NCBI RefSeq assembly: GCF_037042905.1
Contig: NC_087257.1
Coordinates: 17,623,001 to 17,687,000 of the forward strand
Reading direction: 5' to 3'
From: Lytechinus pictus
Taxonomy: Eukaryota > Echinodermata > Echinoidea > Temnopleuroida > Toxopneustidae
Length of the DNA stretch: 64,000 nucleotides
This document shows positions 22,601-32,901 of this stretch, one piece after another. Position 1 is the first letter of the stretch; every line of letters begins with the position of its first letter. A program made the position numbers and the translations under genes. The notes below the pieces were generated by a model. The model did no database searches, was not told the DNA's origin, and worked only from the letters and a program-made list of their open reading frames with translations.

Positions 22601-25600
22601 TGATTGTGAGTTTCTTGCAACACCCTATCAGTTGCATCTATCTCAATTTGAAACACCCCCTCTTGAAGGAGCTGTCATAAAGTGATCATGAACGGCTGTT
22701 AATGGATACTGGTCAATGGCGTAAAAAAAAACACAAGACAAAACATGGAGGCAATACTGGAGAAATGTGACTAATCAGTGGGGGATAATTAGGGTAACGA
22801 ATATGATTGGATGAAAGCATATTTAACAGATAGGAGACAGTTTGTTGTAGTAAATGATGGTATCAGTGAAAGTGTAAAAATTAAATCAGGCGTCCCACAG
22901 GGATCCATTTTGGGTCCATGATAGTCAATGGGTAAAATTACTATGGAATAATAATCGTCAGGGGAATAATTCCAGAGACTGGTGTATATATCATTTTTCA
23001 CTGGGAAATAAAAAGATTCTATCTGAGGAATACTAGGAATCACAGGGGAAATATTTCTACAGTCAATGTGGGTAATGATAGTCACTTGGGAAAACAGTAA
23101 TCACTATGGAATATTAATAATCCCTTTGGAATAATAATCAGGTCTATTGTTTTTGTGAAAAAAATGTGTTCCTTGGACCACATGGGAATTAATACTAGCC
23201 ACTGGGGAATAATATATATTTTTTTCTTTTAGATGTCTTGTAACATCGCCATCCCTTTTTTTTCCCCCAGTACCAAGAGGTTCATGGTTTGACAGCGTTC
23301 TTTACTGGTGGAAGCGGAAAGACGACCCATTGGTGCTCTTCATCAAATTTGAAGATATGAAAAAGGTAAGACCAGGGTCCCGTACACCAAAGCTTAGCAA
23401 TGATCATTGAACATTTTTAACCATTGACTGCATTAATTGCAATTTGCAATCAATCATGAAAATCAAGCGTACAATTAATCGCTAAATTTTGTATTAGAGG
23501 CCCAAGGATGAAAATATCTCTGCCTTTTCATTCATAGAAATTGAACTGTAATAATGGGTAATGTGAATCAGTGGATACGTCTCTGGACGTTAACCACTAG
23601 GTCCAGGGCTCAAATCCCAGTCCCAGACTTCTGTCATTTGGCAAGGCATTGATATACAGTTTTCCGCTCTCTACCCAGGTGAAGATATGGATACCTACAG
23701 TAGGAATGAATTTCTTGAATGCTCAAGCACCTGATCAGGGTAGCAGTGATGGTTTATGATATACAGTTGAGGCCAGAAGTTTACATACACCTAGGAAATT
23801 CAAAAAAAAGTTGATGCTTGCCAAACATACAATTTACTGTATCTTATAAAATATTTGTGCTTTCATGACAAATTTGATTTCAAGCAAATGAGTATGTCAT
23901 GCCCCTTCATCACATTGCTTTGTCATCAGGTGTTGAAATAATACTTAGGTTTCATTTTTCCCCAAACAATCTTCATATTTTAGACAAAATAAAAATAAAA
24001 ACTTGAACAAAAACATTTCATATTTGTGCTAGGTACTTCTCAATGAAAACATTTCAGATTACACTTTTTTGTTCATTGGTGACATATGATAGAAAATGTA
24101 ATATAAATCATAGATTTGACGTTTATATATTTCTATGAAACGATGTTTGAAAATATAATAACAAACAAAAGAATAGATTTGGCACGAATATTCCTTTTTT
24201 TCTTCAAACAAAATTCCACCTGAAATATACTTTAATCCCAACAGCATCCCAATCATGTGAAAGAGCTTGATACGCTCTTTTATTTGATACCAAATTGCCT
24301 GGTACATGTAGTATTTATATTTCTGAAGATATACTCAATTTTACGATCTTTGGAAAGCGATCAAATTTCACTGAATTCCATGGGTGTATGTAAACTTTTG
24401 GCCTCAACTGTATATATAGAATGAGTACTATAACAAGTGATCACTATGACCCATTAAGTGATAAAAGACTCTGTTGCCTCGGGCTATTATCTTTCAAGAC
24501 ATAAAAATTACATTTCTCATTTGTTTGACTGTAATGCAATAGCTTCCTGTTTAAAACTCGGTTGAATGTTTCCTTTTTGTATCCTATTGTTACTGTCATA
24601 TCCTTTTTCACGGTCATGTGACTTTAAAGAGGCACTCTACCATGTTCAGTAAAAAATGAAACGAGCCTAATTATTCAGATCATTAAAGTTGGATGAGAAA
24701 TTTCGAAGTTTGCATTATTTCATAATAAAATTAATACCATAAACACAAAATGTTTATTTTGCTTCATATGAGGTTTGTATGAAAGCATAATTACGTCAGA
24801 ATTTCTCCATTATAGCAAGTCAATAGTCCAACACATTCCTTATATCAGCCTCACAATTTTTTTTAGCAAACAGGAATCAAATTTTTCTTTAAAATATCAA
24901 ACACAACCTGGCCCCACAACATCTAATAGCTCACTAATTTGCAAACAACCTGTTATGTGCTGCACTAACTCAACCCAAGTGAGGTAAATGGGTACCTGGT
25001 AGGAATTTATTCCTTGAAATGCGTGTGTGCTGTAAATAAGAACGGCAGCCAAGCTAATGCTGGGGGTAATTATATCCTAGTCCTTTGGAAGCACAAAGAG
25101 ACGTTATAATCATAATGTGATATGCACTATACAAGAACTATTTATCATTAATCATTATTATATTTTTAGCATGGAGTAAAGTTAATTTTTTACATTGTCA
25201 AAAAGTAGTCATCTTTTATTTCATCACAATACGTATTCTCTTTGGTGTCTCGGCCATAGATCTATCAAATATTATTAACCCAGTAAGAACCGATTTGCTG
25301 GCTTAGTTGGTAGAGCATCCACCCCACAACCGGGAGGTCGTGTGTTCATACATTGGCCGCATCAGGCCGAAAAACATCAAAAGAAGCAGTTGGTGTTCAA
25401 CGATTGAAGGGATAGAGCTCAGTGGCTGTCGAGCCTCCGGTCAGTTGGGGAAAAAATAATTTTTGGAGGATTTCTAATGTCTATTTTAAACAGTAAAATA
25501 TGGATTTTTTTTATATTGATACCATTCAGGATTTAAAGGGAGCAGTCAAGCAGATCAGTGAGTTCATGGGAAAGTCTTTTTCTGATGAAACCATTGAGGG

Positions 25601-26363
25601 AATCGTGGAGAGCAGTACCTTCGATGCAATGAAGAAGAATAAAAACTCTAATCCTGATAGTTTGCCCCAGCTCCAGGCCAGTGCAAGTCAGAAGAAAACC
25701 TTCCTGAGGAAAGGTAAGCTTGAATTCAAGACATTCTCATTATTTAGCCCTATTTGAACTGGCCTTTCTTAGCCCAAGGTTTTATTTAGGGGAGGTCTTG
25801 GCCTCAAAATATCCAATCAATGTGAAGTTTTACATATTAGGGATATTGCTACATACATGTAGTGCTTTGCCAACAAATTTGTTTTCAACCTTTTATATTC
25901 AATTACCCAAATTATATACGTTTGCATGTATTTCTTTTTATTTTTGTTATCTCAATTGAATTTGGTGTATGTACCTTTTGCATAAATATGGTAGAAAGTA
26001 TTTCAAATATTGTGGTTGACAGAGAAAAATTGTCAACTAATTTATCTATCTATCTGTCTGTCTGTCTACCTACCTACCTACCTACCTACCTACCTACCTA
26101 CCTGATTATCTATCTATCTATATGTCTGTCTGTCTGTTTGTCTGTCTATCTAGATCGATCTATCTATTTGTCTATCTATCTATCTAATCTATCTATCTAC
26201 TTATGTATCAATGTCTTCTCATAATATCCTTTTGTTACTTCTTCCAGGAGTTGTTGGTGACTGGATGAATTTCTTCAGCGATGAACAGAGTGCGCGCTTT
26301 GATGCGGTCTACAAGGCTAAGATGGCTGGATCGGGATTGGACTTTGTTTTCCAACAGGAATAG
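19494..26363 (+). CDS. Cytosolic sulfotransferase (SULT1-like), six coding exons, 315 aa
   Basis: Cytosolic sulfotransferases move the sulfuryl group from PAPS to hydroxyl or amine groups of small molecules. Joined exons are 19494-19671, 20766-20893, 21536-21782, 23271-23365, 25530-25713 and 26248-26363; every junction has GT/AG and keeps frame. The start ATG has an ACCATGG context. Family motifs in order: PAPS loop YPKSGTTW (residues 56-63), KTQLP (123-127), 3'-phosphate site ARNPKDMMVS (147-156), GSWFDSVLYWW, FIKFEDMKK, and the C-terminal LRKGVVGDW (275-283). Length is slightly above the usual ~295 aa. Two oddities: the catalytic His of KTHLP is Gln (codon CAA, 21602-21604), and the C-terminal dimer motif KxxxTVxxxE has lost all key residues. 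The substrate cannot be predicted. The family is certain; catalytic activity is in doubt. Confidence 0.93.
19695..19707 (+). promoter_or_regulatory. Perfect DR1 nuclear-receptor half-site pair
   Basis: AGGTCA-A-AGGTCA, a direct repeat with one-base spacing, 24 bp into intron 1. DR1 sites bind HNF4, RXR and COUP-TF type receptors. Occupancy is unknown. The same word occurs inside a dispersed repeat at 41899-41912, so it may have come with a repeat. Confidence 0.4.
19743..19838 (+). pseudogene. Decayed duplicate of the 3' half of sulfotransferase exon 1
   Basis: This intronic segment parallels 19577-19673 in order: GATAATGCCAGCTAGTTGCA, then TTCAAAGTTAGGGAC, ATAATCTCTTTCTTACAACT, TACCCCATAATCAGGTCAG. 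It has in-frame stops and an indel in the YPKSG codons, so it is not usable as an exon, although the CAGGT donor-like word survives. Confidence 0.75.
20112..20355 (+). mobile_element. tRNA-derived SINE, family S1, copy 1 (intron 1)
   Basis: The head GGCTCAACTGGTAGAGCATC resembles a tRNA D-arm/A box, and GGGAGTTCAAACCCTGG is a B box. The body ends ACAAATTTTTGGAGTATTTC. A second copy in the same orientation lies at 25295-25505 in intron 4 of the same gene. Confidence 0.8.
20385..20760. repeat. Pyrimidine-rich minisatellite running into the exon 2 acceptor
   Basis: Units resembling TTTACACCTCTC and TTGTTACACCTGTCTC recur about twenty times with much variation. The last units merge with the polypyrimidine tract of the exon 2 3' splice site (AG at 20764-20765). 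The coding strand is almost purine-free here, so plus-strand open frames across it are artefacts. Related units reappear at 20998-21030. Confidence 0.8.
20766..20893 (+). CDS. Sulfotransferase exon 2
   Basis: Completes the PAPS loop (G-TTWVQQ) and encodes the following helix to GMNKDN. Acceptor TTTTGAAG, donor AAT/GTAAGT, 42 full codons, ends in phase 0. Confidence 0.92.
21292..21385. repeat. (ATT)n / (CAT)n simple repeats in intron 2
   Basis: TATTATTATTACTATTATTG is followed by CATCGTCATCATCATCATCA. A poly-Asn/poly-Asp minus-strand frame here is a repeat artefact. Confidence 0.85.
21536..21782 (+). CDS. Sulfotransferase exon 3 (carries the H-to-Q position)
   Basis: 82 codons plus one base. 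Contains SPRILKTQLP, where other family members have KTHLP; the codon at 21602-21604 is CAA (Q125). It also contains KVIYVARNPKDMMVSYFHF, the 3'-phosphate-binding segment with Arg148 and Ser156 intact. Acceptor CTAAAG; donor AGAG/GTGATC. Confidence 0.92.
22213..22604. mobile_element. ~390-bp foldback element in intron 3
   Basis: CAATTCGGTGGATTCACAAT on the left is mirrored by ATTGTGAATCCACCGAATTG on the right. A second inner stem pairs GACGGCAGCGGACAGGCCA with TGGCCTGTCCGCAGCAACC. The interior shows no transposase. Confidence 0.85.
22799..22920 (+). mobile_element. Reverse-transcriptase scrap of a non-LTR retrotransposon
   Basis: The + frame beginning TGG at 22808 reads WMKAYLTDRRQFVVVN and ends SGVPQGSILGP, the hallmark RT motif of LINEs. 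The flanks are unrelated to a LINE. Only about 40 codons remain, with no tail, so this is a deletion remnant. It has no upstream start codon. Confidence 0.85.
22921..23215. repeat. Degenerate ~20-bp minisatellite (CACTATGGAATAATAATC-like)
   Basis: Units such as TCACTATGGAATATTAATAA, CACTGGGGAATAATATAT, CAGGGGAATAATTCC and CAATGGGTAAAATTACTATG repeat irregularly through the segment, directly after the RT scrap. Confidence 0.6.
23271..23365 (+). CDS. Sulfotransferase exon 4
   Basis: Encodes VPRGSWFDSVLYWW through FIKFEDMKK, the conserved GSW...WW segment and the core strand with its EDM turn. Acceptor TTTCCCCCAG, donor AAG/GTAAGA, ends in phase 0. Confidence 0.92.
23560..23755 (+). mobile_element. 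tRNA-derived SINE, family S2 (intron 4)
   Basis: A tRNA-like head with GGGCTCAAATCCC as B box is followed by GGCAAGGCATTGATATACA and CTACCCAGGTGAAGATATGG. This central block is shared with SINEs at 24958, 43062 and 56455. Confidence 0.65.
23764..24410. mobile_element. Non-autonomous Tc1-like element with Sleeping-Beauty-like ends
   Basis: Left end CAGTTGAGGCCAGAAGTTTA followed by CATACACCTAGG; the right end is the inverse, GGGTGTATG then TAAACTTTTGGCCTCAACTG. Flanked by TA on both sides (23762-23763, 24411-24412), the Tc1/mariner target duplication. The ends match the general pattern of Sleeping Beauty terminal repeats (CAGTTGA...GAAGTTTACATACAC). 647 bp, A/T-rich inside, no DDE transposase frame. 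Confidence 0.9.
24958..25165 (+). mobile_element. SINE 3' part, family S2 (intron 4)
   Basis: TGCTGCACTAACTCAACCCA leads into AGTGAGGTAAATGGGTACCT, the central block also found at 43062-43110. The tail runs into an (ATC/ATT)n stretch. The head is missing or diverged. Confidence 0.6.
25295..25505 (+). mobile_element. tRNA-derived SINE, family S1, copy 2, abutting the exon 5 acceptor
   Basis: The same head (GGCTTAGTTGGTAGAGCATC), middle (CAACGATTGAAGG) and end (ATTTTTGGAGGATTTC) as the copy at 20112. Its 3' end lies about 25 bp before the exon 5 acceptor, so SINE-derived sequence borders or supplies the branch-point/pyrimidine region. Confidence 0.8.
25530..25713 (+). CDS. Sulfotransferase exon 5
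   Basis: Encodes DLKGAVKQISEFMGKSFSDE through TFLRK plus the first base of Gly278. It contains the STFDAMKKN helix and the start of the RKGxxGDW 3'-phosphate motif. Acceptor ATACCATTCAG, donor AAAG/GTAAGC. Confidence 0.92.
26041..26212. repeat. Tetranucleotide microsatellite (CTAT/CTGT/CTAC)n in intron 5
   Basis: Blocks of CTAT, CTGT and ACCT repeats succeed one another, ending about 35 bp before the exon 6 acceptor. All frames are open and meaningless. Confidence 0.95.
26248..26363 (+). CDS. Sulfotransferase exon 6 and stop
   Basis: Completes RKGVVGDW and runs to AGSGLDFVFQQE, then TAG. In most relatives the segment after GDW carries KxxxTVxxxE for dimerisation; here the corresponding residues are Met284, Ser288, Asp289 and Ala293. 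Confidence 0.92.
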
Positions 26364-26676
26364 ACAGATACCCGTAATTGGACCTATCGTGACCTCCTGA
26401 ATCTAGACGAAAGATATTACTCCTGGTGCTAAATATTCCCTTTGTGCTCATTCTCTTTATTAAAACTTGATACTTGGTGCAGTTGGAATAACAAGGTATT
26501 TTATATTTTTATATTTACAGACGGTGATAATGATCATGAATAGAAAAATTATATGGCACATTATACATACTTGACTTTAGACTAAGACTGATGATGATCT
26601 CTTTAAAATTTAGCATAATTAATAGTTACCTGATCAATATGTCTATACAGAGTGAATGAAAATGATTAAGTAACAA

Positions 26677-26682
26677 AATAAA
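26677..26682 (+). terminator. AATAAA polyadenylation signal for the sulfotransferase
   Basis: First canonical AATAAA after the stop, 314 bp downstream, in an A/T-rich 3' UTR. Use is inferred from position only. Confidence 0.5.
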
Positions 26683-29600
26683 ATATTGTCATTACATTAT
26701 AAATAGGCTATATATAATGTATGTATGCTGTATACAGGGACTTGTCTTTATACTTTAATAACTTCTCTGGTCACATACATGTATGTACTGATAGTATGAT
26801 ATGAGGATGTTATATCATTGTGGATGTGTTTTTTTTTATTGGGATCTTGATATCAGATTGTATATTTCATTGATGCTAAATTCAAATTATCTAGTGTCAT
26901 ACCAAAGACTAACTATTCACCTTTCCAACTAGGGTTTCTCTGTGCATGTTCTATTTATTTATTAAAAAAAATATGTATAAAACACAATCATTTAAAATTG
27001 TGAATCGGTAATCCAAGCTTACTTTCAGAATTACATGTATGTTGTTTCAAAAGTTCATGTCAATCGCATGCACAGGACTAGCAGTTTCCTGTATTATCTG
27101 TGATTTCCTGATGTTATGTAATATTGTATCACAGGGCTTTTCGTCTCTTATATGTCTAGAATTACAACAAGGCAGTGAGTCAGGATCAGTGAAATCATTG
27201 ACAATGGGTGGTATTCTGAGAGCCATGGTTTAGTAAAACCTGGGTTAACTTAGACCAAACTTTTACGGAGTGCCAGTTCTCAACTCATTCACCAAGTAAA
27301 AATTATTCTTTTCCTGCGGCAAAAATAAATTGATTGAGTCGTGAAATGGGAAGTATAGGAAAATAAAAGAAAATGTCATGAATGTTAATGAATTAGTTGG
27401 TTCTTTTAATTGCCACAAATATTGCAAAAAAGTCTGACATTCCATAGAAGTGCAGCGAGTAATTGTAGTTTTTAGATTAGGGTTAACCCTAAGAAGACGG
27501 GGGGGGGGGGGGGGGCTGATTCATTCCCCCCCCCCTTGACATGTTTTCGCGCATTTTACTTTCAAGTCTCGCGCAACTTTTGAGACCAAAATTGCGACCC
27601 CCGGGTACGCAGTTCTGAAATTACGCAACATTTTGTAAGTGCTTTACTGTACATCTTTGTGTGATTTTGATAAAGAAAAAAAATGATCATGTACTGTAAA
27701 CTATATTTCACGCATAATGTTGATACAATATACTTGTTTTTCACTGATATTTTATATATATGACTACTTGAAAAGGGTATATATTATTGGCCAAGGACAC
27801 TTGTATATATATATTATATATTTCTGAACCATATATACATGTATATTATTTCAACATAGGTTCATGGTATTACTTTACTTGTTTACTTGAGGAAAAGGGT
27901 TCTTAGTTTAATTTTGTTGTTTAAAAAAACATGCTGTTATGTTCTCTCCTTTTTAGAAGAATCAATTATTTTAAAAATAAATATTTTTCTTAACAAATGT
28001 CTCATTTCTAGGCTGATTATCGACTGTCCAACAATATTACTGTTAAAATTTATCTTGCCTACAGTTATGTCATGTATTTTAAGTGATATGATAACATTTT
28101 ATTTGTTTGCAAAAAAAATGTACATACACACTGAAAAGTAATTATTGTGCAATTTTAATCAAAACATCTTTATTCAAAGTTGTTGAAATGTGACATTATC
28201 ACAGCCAAAGACTGAACTATACATATGTATTTTTTAGATATTGTTTTTCAAGTCACAACAAAATATTTTAAAAAATCAATTTTTTACTATTTTATAATTT
28301 TACTTTGTGTCTAGAGGAATAGATCAAATGTGTAAATTCTTTTTACATTGGGTAATTTGTTTGTAAACTTCCTAAAATGTTCTTTCATGTTTGTCCTAGT
28401 TTAAAACTTGTGGACTGTTCATTCAAATTAAGTCAATATCAGTTTAAATCAAATGTAGTGCTCTTTCAGTCATTAGAATTTCATTTTATTTTTTCAAAAT
28501 ATGACTATGTATGACATCTACCTTGCCCCCCCCCCCCAAATCATAGCCTTTTTGTACTTTTGTTGAAAATGTATTCTTTTTAGCTTTTTTTAGCTTTGCT
28601 CTGTAGAAGGTCACATAAAACTGGCAAATGACAAGTATTTTATGAATGATTAAATCAGAATTTCTTCTTTCATTGAAACTCTATCTCTTGTCCTTTTTAT
28701 TTAAACAATGATCAGGGTGCTCAGTTAAAGGGAAAGTTAACTAACAAATCCTGTGTGTAGTCTCTCAGTGACTTTGTGCTTGAAATAATTAGTCTTAACT
28801 CTTTACCCACTGTGTCCAACTAGAGTCACATAAAGCAGACTGCCAAGTTGGACTCAAGTCACATTGTATTCACAATACACACAGAGTGCATTAAGTCTAT
28901 TGTTCATAGACACATACCAATAGTGATGTGTGCATCGCATTGTATTGTGTACACACAAAGGTTTTATTTACAATATTAAAACCAATTAAAAGCTATTGTA
29001 AGCTGAATGAGCATAGTCCATGCTAAACCTCTCTTAAGGTTGCACCTTGAAATTAATGTGGCGCAGGAGTGATTTTGTCTGTGGCAGGCAAAGAGTTGGG
29101 ATAATAATGATATTTGAAATTCATTTAGCGCATTATATTCGAGAGACTGCGCTGTACAATATTAAATTACTAAAGTTACAAAATTAATGAAAACATATCT
29201 AACAACATACTAGTATATTGAGCATTATTAATATTTTGAAAATAAAATGGGTCTTAAGAACAGATTTGAAATAAAATATACCTTTTGAAATAAGTATAGA
29301 TGATACAGAGAATAGATTAGCAAATAATTTTAATTGTATACAGAGGCAAATTATATTTGATAATAAAAGTACTTGTTTTGCTACTTGGTATCATAAATTT
29401 TGCAGTATGAATATATTGAGTATTGAATTAGTTGGTCAAGACTACACTGCTCAGAATATTGCATTATGGGTTAATAACCTGGCCAGATTTGAGAAGTTGC
29501 TGACTTGAGGTGGTGCTATTATGGCTGGTGGTTCATTATTTGCTTTAAAAATTTTTAAAAGTCAAAAGTTGAAATGTATCCACTATCAATCGTGAGGTTA

Positions 29601-30055
29601 AAAATTGGAATATTACAGTGTTTTTTTTCTTGGGGGGGGGGGGGTGGGATTCTTGCTGATACTCTCCTCAATGGAAGGGACCACCCTCTCCGAGTGATTA
29701 CTTTGCGACAGTTTGGCTAATTTTAGAAACAATTGCTGATTTTTTGTTCGAATAAGGTGGGAAATAAACAGTTGGCCTCCCAGTTCTGTATGGAGGGGGT
29801 GGCTATGACTGTGGAGGGGGAAAAATCATCCCTGGGCTTACTATTGTAGTAACTTGCAATCCAATGGTAACTTTCATGGAATCTGTGATTTTGATTGGCT
29901 GATGAGCATTGTTACCATGGTAGTTACCATTAGATGGCAAAGTTACCATAATAGTAATTTTTATGCAATGGGGCCGGCCCCTGAACCGAAGGTCAAAAGG
30001 ACCCACTTATTTTAGAAGAAGGGGTAGGATAGGGGTCTGTTGTCTGGACACGTAC
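26683..30055. other. Intergenic, A/T-rich, no gene recognised
   Basis: Contents: poly-G/poly-C pair at 27498-27536, an element edge with GGGTTAACCC words (27240-27490), a poly-C run at 28527-28537, a minus-strand SINE tail at 29105-29165 (AATAATGATATTTGAAATTC, GCGCTGTACAATATTA), and a G tract at 29632-29643. Open frames of 60-84 codons show no motif. Confidence 0.5.
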
Positions 30056-30845
30056 TTAAAGGGATGGTCTAGGCTGGAGATATTTAGATCTCAATAAATA
30101 GAGCAAAATGCTGAAAATTTGATCAAAATCGGATAACAAATAATTAAGTTGTTGAATTTTAAAGATTTGCACTATTCCGGTGAAACAGCTCTAGGCATGT
30201 CCTTATGAATATTCATTAGGTGGGCTGATGACGTCACATCCCCATTTGTTCTTTTGTATTTCATTATATATGAAATTAGGTTTTTTCAATTAATTTCTAC
30301 CAAGAAGTAAAACAATTGGACTGACAACTGATTGGATGCATTAGTTTGCCGCAACTTATTTCAACATAATAGCTCAGTCGGTAAAGCGGGGGTTTCGGAT
30401 TCCGGTGACCCGGGTTCGATTACCAAGTGGTGCGCTAGTGCCCTTTGGTAAGGCATTTATCCTCATTACCATCAGGTCCCTCGGAGAGGACCTTAAGCCG
30501 TTGGTCCCATGGTTGCTTGCTCACAGGCATTCGTGCTTTCTTAGCAGTCGGGTGAAAAAACCTCGGTATAATGGAGACACAATTATATATGTAAGAAAAA
30601 ATGAAACTATAGTATGATTTCATGTAATAACATAAGAAAATTGAATGTGGGTATGTGACATCATCAGCCCACCTAAGCATTACGATGTGCATATACAAAC
30701 TGTTTTCACAAAATATTGATAAACTTTAGAATTCAATAACTTCGCTATTTGTTATCCGACTTTAAGTTGATGAAATTTGCATGCTTTGTGAATTTTACTC
30801 TATTTATTTAGATATACATATTTTTAGCCCGGACCATCCCTTTAA
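30056..30845. mobile_element. M2 foldback element, copy 3, split by a SINE
   Basis: TTAAAGGGATGGTCTAGG at the left and GGACCATCCCTTTAA at the right, TTAA on both sides. The mirrored arms carry TGAATATTCATTAGGTGGGC and the inverse ATCAGCCCACCTAA. The middle is interrupted by a tRNA-derived SINE (30366-30580). Confidence 0.85.
30366..30580 (+). mobile_element. tRNA-derived SINE nested in M2 copy 3
   Basis: Head TAGCTCAGTCGGTAAAGC (A box) and GACCCGGGTTCGATTACC (B box), then TGGTAAGGCATTTATCC and TCGGAGAGGACCTTAAGCCG, a body block typical of SINE families in marine animals. Not a functional tRNA gene: no acceptor-stem pairing. Confidence 0.75.
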
Positions 30846-31239
30846 GTAAATAGAAACATCATATTACAGCTGGACTCTTGATTTTCTCCAAATTTGTGCA
30901 TTAATAGCAAAAATAATAGTGAATGTTTTTTGTGCTTTGTGATATCAACCAATCAGATTACAAAATTCATGAGAAATATGGCCCACTAAGAAATAATTTT
31001 TGATTGAAAATCACTTCATGATAATTTTTAAAATGTGCACAAATTATGGTCACCCCATCATACTTGCAATCTATCATAATTTAAGTTCCTGATTACTGTC
31101 TTGTCGGACTGGACAAAGCTGAGTGTGGAAAGCAAGGAGATTTTTTTTTTCCCCAAAGATAAAGTCATTGGAATACTGCAACATCGCCAATTTAGCCCAA
31201 ACTTATATAATCCGGAGAAGTTAATCTCGATGGATGTGA

Positions 31240-31416
31240 CAAGAATTGGATCTCAAAATCCGAAGAGCTTTCAATCATTGAGCTTTGGCGCCATCTCCCG
31301 TTCATACTCGCATTATTGTTGAGTGTTGACAAAAAAGGCGTCGATATTGCGCGAAGCCGAAGAGGTGATACGATCGACGATCATCAACCGGGAATCACTG
31401 TAACATTCAAATTTTA
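31240..31416 (+). promoter_or_regulatory. CpG-rich probable promoter/5' UTR before the exon at 31417
   Basis: CpG density jumps relative to the surroundings (GGCGTCGATATTGCGCGAAG, GATACGATCGACGATC). GGCGCCATCTCCC (31287) and the ATGGCGG at the start codon resemble YY1-type sites common at housekeeping start sites. No TATA box. An in-frame stop at 31366 bounds the coding start. Confidence 0.45.
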
Positions 31417-31449
31417 ATGGCGGAGGGAGAGGAAATTGAGCATTTGGAG
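31417..31449 (+). CDS. CLP1: Candidate first exon (11 codons), possibly of CLP1
   Basis: ATGGCGGAGGGAGAGGAAAT opens an 11-codon exon, MAEGEEIEHLE, ending at a strong donor GAG/GTAAGT in phase 0. CLP1 exon 2 at 49137 begins in phase 0, and joining the two gives 426 aa against 425 in human, with the P-loop lysine at residue 128 against 127. The acidic start also resembles other CLP1 proteins. The objection is the 17.7-kb intron it requires; it could belong to an unseen gene. Confidence 0.5.
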
Positions 31450-32901
31450 GTAAGTTCTCGTTCACCAAAAGTTATTTTAAACCGATCTTATTCCTCTGAC
31501 GGAGTCAGCAATTTTTTGTTACACTACAGAATCTCATTGGTTTGAGGGCAGCTGCGGGATTGCTTGAATCTTTGCCCCGCCGGCCCCGGCCGGGCGCAGG
31601 TGCGGTACGCCGTACCCGGGCCGCGAAATTATTTTTCCCACCGAGTTCTGGACCAACATATGAATATTCATAACTTGCGTCTTCGGATTAAGAGTACGCA
31701 TGCGCGTGGACTTTGCCACGACCAGTGCCGGTCGTAAGCATTCACGTTGCTCAGAATGAACTAGCATCGTCAAATTTTTCTTACATAGTTACGTAGACCT
31801 TATACTAGGCTTAGATCTATATCTATATATCCAATTCTTAAACACTTATCAAACTAGCTGCCATTACTGGCAAGACATATGCTAGGGTAGGGCTCGCTTA
31901 GGCTAGCGCATTAACTTTACCTCAAATCTGGACCTGTCTAATGCCTAATAATAGGAATAGCCGACTAATGGCATGGTTAACTTCGAACTGGTTAATTCCG
32001 AACTTTACGTTTGATTATAGGTTTGGACCAATATTAGCTTATTTACCATGGTTTAATATGTCTAGTCCGTATACAGAACCAGTCGTAGATCTAAAAAGTT
32101 CTAGTCTAGTCTCTATAGATCTAGACTCTGATCTACGCTGTATCAGCATGGAACCACTAGGTATACCAAAGGGGGGGGGGGGGCAGACTGCCCCCATGAC
32201 GAGTCACAACTGATCCAGGGGACGTCCCTTCTTTTGAACGTGAAGATCTTCTTTTTTTTTTGCTTGTCAAATTTTTTCAGCTAAGAAATCCTTAATTTGG
32301 GGTGAAGACGGGGATTAAGATCACTGACGTTAATTTGTGCCTGACGTTAGAATACATTCCATGCACGCACTGGCGTACCTAGGATTTTCCAAAAGGGGGG
32401 CACATTTTTTGGAGGATATTTCGTCCGCGAAAAAATGTGACAATCCCCCCCCAAAAAAAAGGGGTCTTCACCCCAAATTAAGGATTTCTTAGCTGAAAAA
32501 AAAATTGACAAGCAAAAAAAAAAGATCTTCACGTTCAAAAGAGGGGACAAACGTCTTTTTCATTGCATTTTTACATTACAAATTATTTATTTGGCTTCTC
32601 AAAGGGGGGGGGGGACACGTCCCCTGAATCAGTTGTGACTCGTCAGAGGGGCAGTCTACCCGCAGTCTGCCCCCCCCCCCTTTGGTACACTAGTGGTTCC
32701 ATGCTGGTACAGCGTAGATCAGAGTCTAGATCTAGAGACTAGACTAGAACTAAGATAAAAAAAATTACATCTAGGACTGGTTTTGTATACGGACTAGACA
32801 TATTAAACCATGGCACATAAGCTAATAATTGTCTAAACCTAATTAAACGTAAAGTTCGGAATTAACCAGTTCGAAGTTAACCATGGCATTAGACGGCTAT
32901 T

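Noticed and set aside
26041-26212. CRISPR-like array
   Set aside because: The repeats are 4-base units without spacers, a simple microsatellite in a eukaryotic intron.
30366-30440. Possible tRNA gene
   Set aside because: Good box sequences but no cloverleaf closing, followed by a SINE body and nested in an M2 element.
31534-31773. Mirror-image open frames at 31534-31773 (minus) and 35249-35452 (plus) as a gene pair
   Set aside because: They are the two arms of the palindrome; the frame breaks differ between arms and no motif is present.
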